From: Sandarakinorhabdus limnophila DSM 17366
GTDB taxonomy: Bacteria > Pseudomonadota > Alphaproteobacteria > Sphingomonadales > Sphingomonadaceae
DNA: 64,000 nucleotides
Direction of reading: 5' to 3'
Assembly (NCBI RefSeq): GCF_000420765.1
Contig: NZ_ATVO01000006.1
Location: 186,001-250,000 of the forward strand
The notes below the pieces were generated by a model. That model ran no database searches and was not told the origin of the DNA. It worked only from the letters and a program-made list of their open reading frames with translations. The position numbers were made by a program, and so were the translations under genes. Each line of letters opens with the position of its first letter. The stretch's first letter is position 1. Of this stretch, positions 1-8,977 are shown piece after piece.

Positions 1-830
1 GCGGTCAGGTCAGGATCGCGCCACAGGCCCTTCGCCTCGATCTCGGCCTCAAAGCGCCCACCCAGTGCCGCCCAGTCGCGCCCGGCTGGCACCGCCTCCT
101 CGACCGCATCGGCGGGCACCGGGTAGCGCATGGCGGCATGGCGCCAGCCTTCGACCCCCAGATAGATCACCAGCCCAGAGAAGAGGACATAGAGCCAGAA
201 CTGATCGAAATAATTGCGCGTTGGGTCGCGCACGTTGGCGATGAAGAAGCCCAACCACACCAAGCCGACCAACCCCAACGCCAGCAGGAAATTTCGAATC
301 CAGTCGGGATTGAAATCCACCGCATCGGTGACATTCTCGCCCAGCCAGCGGCGATAATCGGCCCAGCAGCGCCAGGCGAGGCGACCATAGACGGCCAGAG
401 AGATGAAGGTGGCCACCCGCAACATGGGCGCGATGATCGGAGCGTGGGCGACCGTGTCCCACCAATCCTTGGTTTCCAGCGGGAACGGAAACACCAGCGC
501 ATCGGCCGCGAACTGCACCGCAAATGGTGCAAAATGCGGCCACGCCCGCTTCGGCGGCCGGCCGCACAAGGTGGTGGCGTAGAGCCAGAGCAGCGGGCCA
601 AAGGCCAGGGTATAGCTGAGCGGCGTGAAGCTCAGCCACGGCCAGCGATCATAAAAACCGGCAAAGCCAATGATATAAGGCGTGATCAGCGCCGCCACGG
701 CGACAATCAGCAGCGCCAGCCAGCGATTGGCGGCGCGGTTGGTGACCACGCGCCACAGCATCAGAGCCAACACCAGGCCCTGCGCCGTGCCGACCAGAAG
801 GCTTATGCTCAACACGCCGAATTCGATCAC
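1..830 (-). CDS. AraC-family regulator with N-terminal membrane sensor domain (partial)
   Basis: The visible 276 codons hold the N-terminal membrane part; the C-terminal HTH domain lies beyond position 1. There are about seven hydrophobic segments, starting with ISLLVGTAQGLVLALMLW, and a PLLWLYATTL segment typical of the membrane-anchored AraC regulators. The last visible residues, KGLWRDPDLT, match the start of the AraC DNA-binding domain. I chose the GTG at 828-830 because a GGGAGG lies 8 bases before it and the family usually begins just before the first membrane helix; an in-frame ATG at 855-857 is the alternative. It is divergent from the nitronate monooxygenase operon and may regulate it (inference). 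The family assignment is from recognised pattern, not a search. Confidence 0.75.
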   Translation of the reverse strand, partial: MIEFGVLSISLLVGTAQGLVLALMLWRVVTNRAANRWLALLIVAVAALITPYIIGFAGFYDRWPWLSFTPLSYTLAFGPLLWLYATTLCGRPPKRAWPHFAPFAVQFAADALVFPFPLETKDWWDTVAHAPIIAPMLRVATFISLAVYGRLAWRCWADYRRWLGENVTDAVDFNPDWIRNFLLALGLVGLVWLGFFIANVRDPTRNYFDQFWLYVLFSGLVIYLGVEGWRHAAMRYPVPADAVEEAVPAGRDWAALGGRFEAEIEAKGLWRDPDLT

Positions 831-929
831 CCGCCAACCCTCCCACAATCGCGGCATTGCCGCCAGCAGGGGCGCGGGTTAGCTTTTCGCCACAATCAAT
901 TGAGCCATTGGCAATTGGGGACAACAGCC

Positions 930-1904
930 ATGAAGACGCGCATCACCGAAATGTTCGGCATTGAACATCCCGTCATCCAGGGCGGCATGCACTATGTCGG
1001 CTTTGCCGAGATGGCCGCCGCCGTCTCCAATGCTGGCGGACTGGGCGTCATCACCGGCCTCACGCTTGGTACCTCGGAAAAGCTGGCCGCCGAAATCGCC
1101 CGCTGCCGCGAAATGACCGACAAGCCGTTCGGCGTGAACCTCACCTTCCTGCCCAGCGTCACCCCGCCCGATTATCCCGGCCTGATCAAATCGATCATCG
1201 AAGGCGGCGTGAAGGTGGTGGAAACCGCCGGCAACAACCCGGCGAAATGGCTGCCCGCGCTGAAAGAGCATGGCATCAAGGTCATCCACAAATGCACCAG
1301 CGTGCGTCACAGCCTGAAGGCCGAAGCTATCGGTTGCGACGCAGTTTCGGTGGACGGTTTCGAATGCGGCGGCCATCCCGGCGAGGATGACGTGGGCAAC
1401 TGGGTGCTGCTGCCGCGCGCCGCCGAAGAGCTGAAAATCCCCTTTGTGGCATCCGGCGGCGTCGCCAACGGCAAGCAGCTGGCGGCAGCCCTGTGCATGG
1501 GCGCCGATGGCGTAAACATGGGCACGCGTTTCATCGCCACCAAGGAAGCCCCGGTGCACCAGAATGTGAAGGACGCGCTGGTGGCGGCGACCGAGCTTGA
1601 TACCCGCTTGATCATGCGCCCGCTGCGCAACACCGAGCGCGTGCTGAACAACGCCGCCGTTGAACGCCTGCTGGAAAAGGAACGCACGCTGGGCAACGCG
1701 CTGAAGTTCGAGGACATCATCGAGGAAGTCGCCGGCGTGTACCCCAGGATCATGAAGAACGGTGACATGGATGCCGGCGGCTGGTCGTGCGGCCAGGTCG
1801 TGGGCCTGATCCACGATATCCCCAGCTGCAAGGATCTGATCGAAGGGATGGTGCGCGAGGCCGAGGAGATCATCCGCGGCCGCCTGCAGAAGCTCGTTGC
1901 ATGA
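930..1904 (+). CDS. Nitronate monooxygenase (2-nitropropane dioxygenase family)
   Basis: A 324-residue TIM-barrel flavoprotein of the NMO/NPD family, which oxidises alkyl nitronates with FMN and O2; many members act on unknown substrates. The N-terminus has the family motif HPVIQGGM (13-20). The ECGGHPG motif (145-151) carries the candidate catalytic histidine, and ASGGVANG (174-181) and MGTRF (197-201) fit the FMN phosphate region. The length is normal. The ATG at 930 is chosen because the family motif begins about a dozen residues later. The stop overlaps the start of the following enoyl-CoA hydratase (ATGA), so the two are translationally coupled. That pairing suggests a role in acyl-CoA or branched-chain catabolism rather than nitroalkane detoxification (inference). 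Confidence 0.9.
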   Translation: MKTRITEMFGIEHPVIQGGMHYVGFAEMAAAVSNAGGLGVITGLTLGTSEKLAAEIARCREMTDKPFGVNLTFLPSVTPPDYPGLIKSIIEGGVKVVETAGNNPAKWLPALKEHGIKVIHKCTSVRHSLKAEAIGCDAVSVDGFECGGHPGEDDVGNWVLLPRAAEELKIPFVASGGVANGKQLAAALCMGADGVNMGTRFIATKEAPVHQNVKDALVAATELDTRLIMRPLRNTERVLNNAAVERLLEKERTLGNALKFEDIIEEVAGVYPRIMKNGDMDAGGWSCGQVVGLIHDIPSCKDLIEGMVREAEEIIRGRLQKLVA

Positions 1905-2722
1905 GCGACATCCTTTATGATCTGGCCGACGGGGTGGCGACCATCACCCTCAACAGGCCGGACAAGCTTAACGCGCTCACCCCCCAGATGTTGAGCGATT
2001 TCTTCGCCGCTGTGGCGAAGGCCGGTGCCGATCCGGAGGCCAAGGTGATCGTGGTCACCGGCGCTGGCCGCGGCTTTTCGGCCGGGCTGGATCTGGCCAT
2101 CATCGGTGGCGGCGGTAGCGGCGACGTGAACCCCTTCCCCGATTCAGCCCCGCAATGGGGCGACGACATTGGCCCGACGCTGGCGCCTTATTACAGCGGC
2201 GGCTGGCCCACGCTGATCACCTGCCGCAAGCCAACCATTGCGGCCATCAACGGCGCGGCATTCGGCTGGGGTTTCATCCTCGCCCTGCACTGCGACATCC
2301 GCATTGCCAGCACGTCGGCGCTGTTCAACGCCACCTTCGCGCGCATCGGCGTGCCCGGCGAAAAAGGCTCGGCCTGGCTGCTCACCCGCCATATTGGCCA
2401 GGCGAAAGCCATGGACCTGCTCTACACCGCTCGCCGCTTTGACGGGACAGAGGCCAAGGCGCTGGGCCTCGTCAACGACGTGTTCGACGATGAAGCACTG
2501 CTGCCGCACGTGCAGGAATATGCGCGCAACATCGCGACCTTCAGCGCTCCGCGCAGCCTCGCCGCCATGAAGGCGCAGGTGTGGACCGCGCTCGATGAGG
2601 ATTACAGCACAGCCTTCGCCGCTGCTGACAAGGAACAGCACCTCGCCACGCAAACGCAGGATTTCCGCGAAGCCTTCACCAGCTATCGCGAGAAGCGCGC
2701 GCCCCGCTACACAGGGCGCTGA
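1901..2722 (+). CDS. Enoyl-CoA hydratase/isomerase (crotonase) family protein
   Basis: A 273-residue crotonase-fold enzyme acting on acyl-CoA thioesters in the cytoplasm. The early NRPDKLNALTP motif and the oxyanion-hole segment GRGFSAGLDL (about 56-65) are typical, as are HCDIRIAS and IGVPGEKGSAWLL, in which the glutamate sits at the usual catalytic position. Its ATG overlaps the nitronate monooxygenase stop by 4 bases, so it is the second gene of a two-gene operon. It faces a convergent LLM flavoprotein gene only 3 bases after its stop. Exact substrate and direction (hydration, isomerisation) cannot be read from sequence. Confidence 0.9.
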   Translation: MSDILYDLADGVATITLNRPDKLNALTPQMLSDFFAAVAKAGADPEAKVIVVTGAGRGFSAGLDLAIIGGGGSGDVNPFPDSAPQWGDDIGPTLAPYYSGGWPTLITCRKPTIAAINGAAFGWGFILALHCDIRIASTSALFNATFARIGVPGEKGSAWLLTRHIGQAKAMDLLYTARRFDGTEAKALGLVNDVFDDEALLPHVQEYARNIATFSAPRSLAAMKAQVWTALDEDYSTAFAAADKEQHLATQTQDFREAFTSYREKRAPRYTGR

Positions 2723-2725
2723 GCC

Positions 2726-3784
2726 TCACATCACCAGCGGGCCGTGCTCCAGTTTCGGCAGCACGTGGCGGCTGAACAGATCGGCTTCACGGGCGTGCGG
2801 GTAGCCGGAGAGGATGAAGGCTTCCATGCCGGCCGCCTGATAGGCCTTCAGCTTGGCGACGATCTGATCGGGATCGCCGACCAGCGCAGCGCCGCAGCCC
2901 GACCGGGCCCGGCCAATGCCGGTCCACAGATTGTCCTCCACATAACCGTCGCTGGCCTTGTCGCGCAGTTCGGCCTGGCGCTGGACGCCGACGGATTGGC
3001 TGTCGAGCGACTTGGCGCGGATGGCGTCACCGGTGGCGGCGTCGAGCTTGGAAAGCAAATGATCGGCCGCCTCGCGGGCCTGACTTTCCGTCTCGCGTAC
3101 GATGACGTGGACGCGGTAGCCGAACTTGAGTTTGCGGCCACGCTTGGCGGCGCGGGCGGTCATGTCGGCGACCACTTCCTTCACCTTGTCCATCGTGTCG
3201 GGCCACATCAGATAGACATCGGCGGCTTCGGCAGCGGCTTCACGCGCGTCTTCGGACAGGCCGCCGAAATAGAGCGGTGGGCATTTGCCGGAGACAGTCT
3301 TCACATTGGGTGGCGGCAGCTGCAGCTTGTAGAACTCGCCCTGATGATCGAGCGCGTTGCCGTTGAGCAGGGTCTTGAGGATCTTCATCACCTCGACCGT
3401 GCGGTCATAGCGCGGCTTGGAGGCCAGCACTTCGCCCGGCATGTCGGACGAGATGATGTTCACCGTCAGGCGGCCACCCAGGATCTGATCGAGCGTGGCG
3501 ATCTGGCGGGCCAATTGCGGCGGCCACGTCTCGCCCACGCGGATCGCCATCAGCAGGCGGATGCGATGGGTGAGCGCGGCGATGGCGCCGGCAAACATCT
3601 GGGTGTCGATGCCGAGCTGATAGCCGCTGGGCAGCAGGATATTGTCAAACCCGCCTTTTTCGGCGGTCATGACGATATTGCGGCAATGTTCCCAGCTGGA
3701 GCGCAGGCCGGGATCGGGCACGCCCAGAAACTCATAGTCATCGTCGCACAGCGCGGAAAACCAGCTAATTTCAGGGCCACTCAT
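2726..3784 (-). CDS. LLM-class flavin-dependent oxidoreductase (SsuD-like)
   Basis: A 352-residue protein of the luciferase-like monooxygenase family, close in pattern to alkanesulfonate monooxygenase SsuD. Features are the N-terminal ISWFSALCDDDYEF strand, a MTAEKGGFDNILLPSG segment, TLDQILGGRLTVNIISSDMPGE, and LYFGGLSEDAREAAAEAADVY in the second half. It would use reduced FMN and O2 on a small organic substrate. The ATG at 3784 overlaps the TGA of the aldo/keto reductase (ATGA), so both form one leftward operon. There is no ssuABC-type transporter beside it, so a sulfonate role is not supported; only the family is firm. Confidence 0.88.
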   Translation of the reverse strand: MSGPEISWFSALCDDDYEFLGVPDPGLRSSWEHCRNIVMTAEKGGFDNILLPSGYQLGIDTQMFAGAIAALTHRIRLLMAIRVGETWPPQLARQIATLDQILGGRLTVNIISSDMPGEVLASKPRYDRTVEVMKILKTLLNGNALDHQGEFYKLQLPPPNVKTVSGKCPPLYFGGLSEDAREAAAEAADVYLMWPDTMDKVKEVVADMTARAAKRGRKLKFGYRVHVIVRETESQAREAADHLLSKLDAATGDAIRAKSLDSQSVGVQRQAELRDKASDGYVEDNLWTGIGRARSGCGAALVGDPDQIVAKLKAYQAAGMEAFILSGYPHAREADLFSRHVLPKLEHGPLVM

Positions 3785-4716
3785 GGCAGATTTTCCCCAA
3801 GCGATGCGACCATAATGGCGTACCATTCCGCACGCGTGAACGTCACCTTGAAGGCATCGGCGGCCTCGGCAATGCGCGCCGGGTTCTGGCTGCCCACGAT
3901 CGGCGTGATGCCGGCCGGATGCGCCAGCACCCACGCATAGGCCGTGGCCGCGATGCTCACGCCGAACGTCTGCCCGTGCGCCGCCAGCGCCGCCTTGACC
4001 CGGATCAAGCGTTCGTCTTCGGATTTCTTGCGGCCCGGGCGCGGATCGCCGTCGCCCAGCCGGCCCTGCCCCAGCGGCGACCAACCAAGCACGGCTTGGC
4101 CCATCTCCATGGCGAGATCAAGCGTGCCATCAAACAGCGGGCTGAGCGCCAGCACCGAAAACTCCGGCTGGGTGGAGACCAAAGGCGCTTTCAGATGCGC
4201 GGCCAGCGCACGGGTTTGCGCCGGGGTGAAGTTGGACACGCCAACCGCACCGATCTTGCCGGCCTGCACCTGGGCGTCCAGCGTGGCGGCGACATCGGCC
4301 GGGTGGGTGAGCATATCGGGCCGGTGGATCTGCCACAGGTCGATGCGCTCCACGCCCATGCGGGTGAGCGAAGCATCGATGGCGGCGACAAGATAGTCGG
4401 GCGAGGAGTCGTACGGCACGCCCATGCTGATGCCGCCCTTTGACGCCAGCACGATCTGACCGCGCAATCCCGGCGCCGCCTTGAATACGCGACCCAGCAA
4501 CGCTTCGGACGCGCCGAACGGTTCGTCATTGTCGGGCCCGTAAATATCGGCCGTGTCGAAGAAATTGATGCCGGCGGCCAGCGCCGCCTCGCAGCGTGCC
4601 TGCGCGGCTGCCACATCATCGCCGGCAAAGCGCCACATGCCCCAGGCCAACGGGCTCACCTGAAATTCGGACTTGCCCAGCGGGCGGCGATTGGGGCTTA
4701 GAGCGATCTGCGACAT
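3781..4716 (-). CDS. Aldo/keto reductase
   Basis: A 311-residue NAD(P)H-dependent (alpha/beta)8 oxidoreductase. The AKR catalytic tetrad is visible: D54 and Y59 in DTADIYG, K93 in ASKGG, and H131 in WQIHRPD. The C-terminal cofactor segment is PIVGSQNPARIAEA. It is the first gene of a two-gene leftward operon with the LLM flavoprotein, which it overlaps by 4 bases. Its start is only 29 bases from the divergent Gfo/Idh/MocA gene, so the two promoters must overlap. The substrate is unknown; sugar or aldehyde metabolism is possible given the neighbouring Gfo/Idh/MocA gene (inference). Confidence 0.92.
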   Translation of the reverse strand: MSQIALSPNRRPLGKSEFQVSPLAWGMWRFAGDDVAAAQARCEAALAAGINFFDTADIYGPDNDEPFGASEALLGRVFKAAPGLRGQIVLASKGGISMGVPYDSSPDYLVAAIDASLTRMGVERIDLWQIHRPDMLTHPADVAATLDAQVQAGKIGAVGVSNFTPAQTRALAAHLKAPLVSTQPEFSVLALSPLFDGTLDLAMEMGQAVLGWSPLGQGRLGDGDPRPGRKKSEDERLIRVKAALAAHGQTFGVSIAATAYAWVLAHPAGITPIVGSQNPARIAEAADAFKVTFTRAEWYAIMVASLGENLP

Positions 4717-4745
4717 TTTGGCTTGATAGACTGAAGGACGGGTAG

Positions 4746-5831
4746 ATGGGAAGCACCGACAGTATTCGCTGGGGCATTATTGGCACCGGTATGATGGCGC
4801 TGGAGCATATCGCCAATATTCAGTTGCTGGGCGGCGGCACCATCACCGCCATCGCCGATCCGGTGCCGGCCTGCCTCGATCGCGCTGAAAAGGCGATAGG
4901 ACACAGGGTAGCGCGCTTTCCCGATGTGGCGGCGCTGGCGGCGTCGGGACTGTGCGATGCCGTCGTGGTCGCCTCGCCGAATTTCACGCACCGCGCCGTG
5001 CTGGGGCCGTTGATGGACGCCGGCCTCCACATATTGTGCGAAAAGCCGCTGGCGACCACGCTGGAAGACGCCAAGGCGGTCGCGGCCGCCGTGAAGGGGT
5101 ATGACAAGACCTTCTGGACCGCGATGGAATATCGCTTCATGCCGCCGGTCAGCGAGTTCGTCTCCCACGTCCACGCCGGCAAGGTCGGGCAGTTGCAGAT
5201 GCTCTCCATCCGCGAGCATCGCTTCCCCTTCCTGGTGAAGGTGGGCGACTGGAACCGCTTCTCGGTCAACAGCGGCGGCACCATGGTCGAAAAATGCTGC
5301 CATTTCTTCGATCTGATGCGGCACGTCATCCAGGCCGAACCGGTGCGCGTCTATTGCAGCGGCGCCATGGACGTAAACCACAAGGACGAGCGTTATGACG
5401 GCAAGACGCCGGACATCATCGACAACAGCTATACGGTGGTGGATTTCGAGGGCGGCGTGCGCGCCATGCTCGATCTGTGCATGTTCGCCGATGGCGCCGA
5501 ACAGCAGGAAGAGATCCTCGCCACGGGTGACAAGGCGCGGCTCGACGTGCTGATCCCGGCCGGCGACATCATCCAATCGCCGAGGGTGGGCTTCATGAAT
5601 CCCAAGCAGGCGACCCGCTGGCACGTCGAAACCCCGGCCGATGCACTGGCCGCCGGCCAACACCATGGCTCCACCTTCTTCCAGCACCGCCATTTCGCCG
5701 CCGCCGTGCGCGGGGCCGGCCCGGTGATCGTGACGGCCGATGATGGCATGCGCGCCGTCGCCATCGGCCTGGCCGCCGAAATCTCAGCCAAGGAACATCG
5801 CGCCGTCACCATGGCCGAACTGGGCCTGTGA
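4746..5831 (+). CDS. Gfo/Idh/MocA family oxidoreductase
   Basis: A 361-residue two-domain NAD(P)-dependent dehydrogenase of the glucose-fructose oxidoreductase / inositol dehydrogenase family. The Rossmann motif GIIGTG lies at 10-15 and the family signature CEKPLA at 98-103, with the lysine as the usual catalytic residue. The segment EKCCHFFDLMRH provides the expected histidine of the C-terminal domain. There is no signal peptide, so it is cytoplasmic. It is divergent from the aldo/keto reductase and followed 194 bases later by a TonB-dependent receptor on the same strand, which could suggest a carbohydrate or polyol uptake and oxidation unit (inference only). Confidence 0.92.
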   Translation: MGSTDSIRWGIIGTGMMALEHIANIQLLGGGTITAIADPVPACLDRAEKAIGHRVARFPDVAALAASGLCDAVVVASPNFTHRAVLGPLMDAGLHILCEKPLATTLEDAKAVAAAVKGYDKTFWTAMEYRFMPPVSEFVSHVHAGKVGQLQMLSIREHRFPFLVKVGDWNRFSVNSGGTMVEKCCHFFDLMRHVIQAEPVRVYCSGAMDVNHKDERYDGKTPDIIDNSYTVVDFEGGVRAMLDLCMFADGAEQQEEILATGDKARLDVLIPAGDIIQSPRVGFMNPKQATRWHVETPADALAAGQHHGSTFFQHRHFAAAVRGAGPVIVTADDGMRAVAIGLAAEISAKEHRAVTMAELGL

Positions 5832-5915
5832 CTTTGGGCCTGTAAGCAGATGACAATAGTGTGACTCCGCCGCCACAGCGTGGCTGGAACTGCACATGCA
5901 TAGACACGGTCCAGA

Positions 5916-5929
5916 TTGACCTTGGTCAA
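5916..5929. promoter_or_regulatory. Perfect palindrome upstream of TonB receptor (candidate operator)
   Basis: TTGACC-TT-GGTCAA is a perfect 14-base inverted repeat in the 194-base gap between the Gfo/Idh/MocA gene and the TonB-dependent receptor, 97 bases before the receptor start. Its placement and symmetry suit a dimeric repressor or activator, but I cannot name the regulator. The left half also resembles a sigma-70 -35 box, without a good -10 at 17 bases. Confidence 0.4.
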
Positions 5930-6025
5930 GAAAGCCTGTCTTGGCAGGGCAACACGCTGACGAAATATTGCATCGAAAAACCGGCGAAAGTCCGGACAGA
6001 TGCAAACAGATAAAAGGGGAGTGAC

Positions 6026-8359
6026 ATGATCCGCCGTTTCTTGATGAGTTCCGCCGCCATTCTGGCCGTCGCGGCTGCACCTGCCGCCGCGCAGACCGTT
6101 GCCGAAGACAATGAGTCGGTCGAAATCGTCGTCACCGCGCAAAAGCGCAGTGAGAAGCTGCAGGACATTCCGCTCGCCGTATCGGTGGTGAGTGGCGATG
6201 CGCTGGCTCGTCAGGGTGCGCTCAACCTGGAAAACGCCCAATATCTGGTGCCATCGCTGAACTTCCGCAAGTCGGGCACCAGCATCAACCAGTCGCTCTA
6301 TATCCGCGGCGTCGGCACGGCGACCTTCAGCCTCGCCGGCGAACCGTCGATCTCCACCGTGCTCGATGGCGTCGTGCTGGCCCGCGCCGGCGAAGCGTTC
6401 TCCGATCTGGTCGACATTGATCGCATCGAAGTGCTGCGCGGCCCGCAGGGCACGCTGTTCGGCAAGAACTCCTCGGCCGGCGTGGTCAACATCGTGTCCA
6501 AGCGCCCGGGCGACAAACTCGGTGGCTATGCCGAAGGCGGTTGGTTCTTTGGCAACGGCAATGAATATCGCGTGCGCGCCGGCTTTGACGTGCCGCTGAG
6601 CGACAGCGTCCGCACCCGCCTGACCGCCTTCTACAGCAATTATGACGGCAACATCTTCAACGATGCTGCCGGCGTGAACCGCCGCGTCAACGGCTATGAC
6701 CGTTACGGCGTGCGCGGCATCATCGAAGCCGACGTGACCGAGACGGTGAAGCTGACGGTAATCGCCGATTGGCGCAAGGCCAACGACAATTGCTGCGCCG
6801 AAGTGATCGGCACCACGCCCACCGGCGTGGCCGCACTGGCGCTGGCCGGCATCAACTTCCAGGGCGATGAAACTCGCACTGTGCGGCACAATCTTGTCAC
6901 CCGCACCGAAGAAGAAAGCTATGGCATCTCGGCCCAGCTGGATGCCGAAGTCGGCACCCACACGGTGACCTGGATCAGCGCCTGGCGCCGGTATGACAAC
7001 CGCGAAATCCGTGAAGGTGATTGGGTGGGCGGTGCCTTTGCCGGCTTGGCGCAGCTGCACGATGACGGCCCGCAAACCGGCACCACCGTCAGCCAGGAAC
7101 TGCGGCTGACCTCGCCGGCCGACCAGGCCTTCACCTATGTGGCCGGCGCCTTCTTCAGCCGCGCGGTTACCGAACGCACCTTCAGCCGCTTCGTCACCCG
7201 CTGCGGCAACGCGCCGACACCGGTGGCGCTGGTCAGCTGCGGTTCGCCCGGCTTCCCGATCGAGAATGTCAGTGGCACCGCGACCTTCGGTTCGGCCTTC
7301 GACAACTACGCGCTGTTCGGCCAGGGCACCTACGCCTTCAGCGAAAAGCTGCGCGCCATCGTCGGCCTGCGCTTCACGGCTGACCAGCTGTCGATCTTCC
7401 ACAGCCGCGTCGCCTCGCCCAACATCGCCGGCCTGCCCGGCATCCAGCGCAATTTCGATCAGGGCGTCTTCGACAGCTCCAACTTCGGCGCGAACAACGG
7501 CAACCCTCTGGCAACAAATGGCACCCCGTTCCGCACGAAGACCAGCGCGACCAACCTGTCGGGCAAGCTCGGCCTGCAATATGATTTCAGCGATGATATG
7601 ATGGGCTACGGCACCTACAGCCGCGGCTACAAGGGCCCGGCCTACAACACCTTCTTCAACCTGAATCCGACCGGCACCAACGTCATCGAAGCCGAAATCG
7701 CCGATTCCTATGAAATCGGCCTGAAGAACACGCTGTTCGGCGGCTCGCTGACGCTGAACCTCGCCGCCTTCTATGCCAAGTACAAGAATTTCCAGGCCAA
7801 CAACCCGGATCTGGTGGCTGGCGTGGTGGTGACCCGCTTCACCAACGCCGGTGACGTGTCGACCCGCGGCGTCGAACTGGACTTCGTGTGGCGCCCGGCC
7901 AAGGATCTGAACCTGGTTGGCGGCCTCGCCTTCACCGATGCGCAGGTCGATGCCTTCAAGGCGCCGCCGGGCGCCGCGGTGATCCCGGCCGGCACGCCGC
8001 TTGGCTTTGCGCCGCGCTGGAAGGGCAGCCTGGGCATGGATTATCGCTATCGCACCGGCGGCGCGGTTGATTTCACCCTGGCCGGCAATGTCTCGACCCA
8101 GTCGAGCCAGTTGACGCTGTTTGATGCCAGCCAGGCGCTGCGCGATGCCGGCACCATCGGCGCCTACAGCCTGGTTGATCTGCAATTCGGCCTGGTTGAG
8201 AAGGACGACAAGTTCCGCCTGACCTTCATCGTCAAGAACCTGTTTGATCAAAGCTTTGCGGCGCAGATCACCAACGGTGGCCCCGGCAATGCCTTCCGTT
8301 ACCTGATCCCGCGTGAAGCGGATCGTTATTTCGGCCTCACCGGCCGGGTTAACTTCTGA
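6026..8359 (+). CDS. TonB-dependent receptor
   Basis: A 777-residue outer-membrane active-transport barrel. A Sec signal peptide ends near VAAAPAAAQ (about residue 23). The TonB box region IVVTAQKR follows, then the plug domain with LYIRGVGT and IEVLRGPQGTLFGKNSSAGVVNIVSKRP (the latter shown only as the plug-domain core), and a C-terminal barrel ending in the aromatic ...YFGLTGRVNF. A GGGGAG ribosome binding site precedes the ATG. A rho-independent terminator at 8422-8456 ends the transcript. It is of the general sphingomonad FecA/Fiu-like type; the ligand (siderophore, glycan or aromatic) cannot be told. A candidate operator palindrome lies upstream at 5916-5929. Confidence 0.93.
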   Translation: MIRRFLMSSAAILAVAAAPAAAQTVAEDNESVEIVVTAQKRSEKLQDIPLAVSVVSGDALARQGALNLENAQYLVPSLNFRKSGTSINQSLYIRGVGTATFSLAGEPSISTVLDGVVLARAGEAFSDLVDIDRIEVLRGPQGTLFGKNSSAGVVNIVSKRPGDKLGGYAEGGWFFGNGNEYRVRAGFDVPLSDSVRTRLTAFYSNYDGNIFNDAAGVNRRVNGYDRYGVRGIIEADVTETVKLTVIADWRKANDNCCAEVIGTTPTGVAALALAGINFQGDETRTVRHNLVTRTEEESYGISAQLDAEVGTHTVTWISAWRRYDNREIREGDWVGGAFAGLAQLHDDGPQTGTTVSQELRLTSPADQAFTYVAGAFFSRAVTERTFSRFVTRCGNAPTPVALVSCGSPGFPIENVSGTATFGSAFDNYALFGQGTYAFSEKLRAIVGLRFTADQLSIFHSRVASPNIAGLPGIQRNFDQGVFDSSNFGANNGNPLATNGTPFRTKTSATNLSGKLGLQYDFSDDMMGYGTYSRGYKGPAYNTFFNLNPTGTNVIEAEIADSYEIGLKNTLFGGSLTLNLAAFYAKYKNFQANNPDLVAGVVVTRFTNAGDVSTRGVELDFVWRPAKDLNLVGGLAFTDAQVDAFKAPPGAAVIPAGTPLGFAPRWKGSLGMDYRYRTGGAVDFTLAGNVSTQSSQLTLFDASQALRDAGTIGAYSLVDLQFGLVEKDDKFRLTFIVKNLFDQSFAAQITNGGPGNAFRYLIPREADRYFGLTGRVNF

Positions 8360-8421
8360 TCGCAGCCGGGCGCGTAGATAGCGGCGCTATCCACCGGCTC
8401 CGGCAAAATCGGACGGCGAGC

Positions 8422-8456
8422 AAAAAAGGGCGGCCCCAACAGGCCGCCCTTTCTTT
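8422..8456 (+). terminator. Rho-independent terminator after TonB receptor
   Basis: An 8-base perfect stem, GGGCGGCC (8428-8435) with GGCCGCCC (8442-8449), has a 6-base loop, an A-run before it and a T-rich run (TTTCTTT) after it. It lies 70 bases after the receptor stop. The sequence right after its T-run is repeated at 10500-10600 in inverted orientation. Confidence 0.8.
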
Positions 8457-8552
8457 GTGTCGTCTGACGGCGCGGCTTTGCCGCGCTCTTCCTTGCTTCC
8501 TAAACTCTCACCCGAAACGGACTCGGCGGCTCCGCCGCCGGCCGTGGCTACC
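8442..8552 (+). repeat. Terminator-linked dispersed repeat, copy A
   Basis: From the right stem arm onward (GCCGCCCTTT, then GTGTCGTCTGACGGCGCG) about 110 bases match the reverse complement of 10500-10622 with some mismatches and small gaps, ending in a shared CCGCCGCCGGCCG block. Both copies directly follow a rho-independent hairpin. Short reading frames in the copies begin with the same peptide MCRLTARL, but I regard that as a by-product of the repeat and not a gene. Confidence 0.65.
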
Positions 8553-8557
8553 GGGGC

Positions 8558-8950
8558 TCACTCCCCTGCCTCCGCCTCGATCGCGTCCATCGCCTCATCG
8601 CTCAGCCCGAAATGATGCCCCACTTCGTGCACCAGCACATGGGTGACCAGCAGTTCCAGCGTCTCACCGCTTTCCGCCCACACATCCAGCATGGGGCGGC
8701 GATAGAGGAAGATCATGTCCGGCAGCGCGCCCGATGGCACATCGCCCTTCATGCCGACATGGCGGCCCCAGTAGAGGCCGAGCAGATCCCACTCCGTCTC
8801 CAGCTGCATTTCGGCCATCACCGTTTCGTCGGGGAAATCCTCCACCTTCAGGATGACGCTGGCGAGATGGCGGCGGAACTGGTCGGGCAAGCGCTCCACG
8901 GCGGCTTGTGCGACCTGTTCGATATCGGCAAGGGTGGGGGCGATCAACAT
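8558..8950 (-). CDS. Metallopeptidase family protein (DUF1025/zinicin-like)
   Basis: A 130-residue putative zinc peptidase. The HEVGHH motif (108-113, zinc ligands H108 and H112 with E109 catalytic) is followed by FGLSDE, the usual third-ligand region of this small family. The preceding [13 protein letters not shown] block is characteristic too. There is no signal peptide, so it is cytoplasmic; the substrate is unknown for the whole family. The ATG at 8950 gives a length normal for the family. It starts 27 bases from the divergent pterin carbinolamine dehydratase, a pairing that implies a shared promoter region. Confidence 0.85.
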   Translation of the reverse strand: MLIAPTLADIEQVAQAAVERLPDQFRRHLASVILKVEDFPDETVMAEMQLETEWDLLGLYWGRHVGMKGDVPSGALPDMIFLYRRPMLDVWAESGETLELLVTHVLVHEVGHHFGLSDEAMDAIEAEAGE

Positions 8951-8977
8951 GATCCCACCATAGAGAGGAAGCCGGCC

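Noticed and set aside
138-929. N-terminal extension of the nitronate monooxygenase frame to position 138
   Set aside because: The extra 264 codons are antisense to the AraC-type regulator and rich in Gln/Arg/His; family proteins start at the HPVIQGGM region.
5429-8251. A 940-codon open frame on the minus strand opposite the TonB-dependent receptor
   Set aside because: Its translation has no recognisable domain and runs through a clear receptor gene; long antisense frames are expected in GC-rich DNA with strong codon bias.
8455-8646. 63-codon frame beginning MCRLTARL in repeat copy A, with a similar lead in copy B
   Set aside because: The similarity is explained by the DNA repeat. The frame has no ribosome binding site, starts inside a terminator T-run, and shows no domain.
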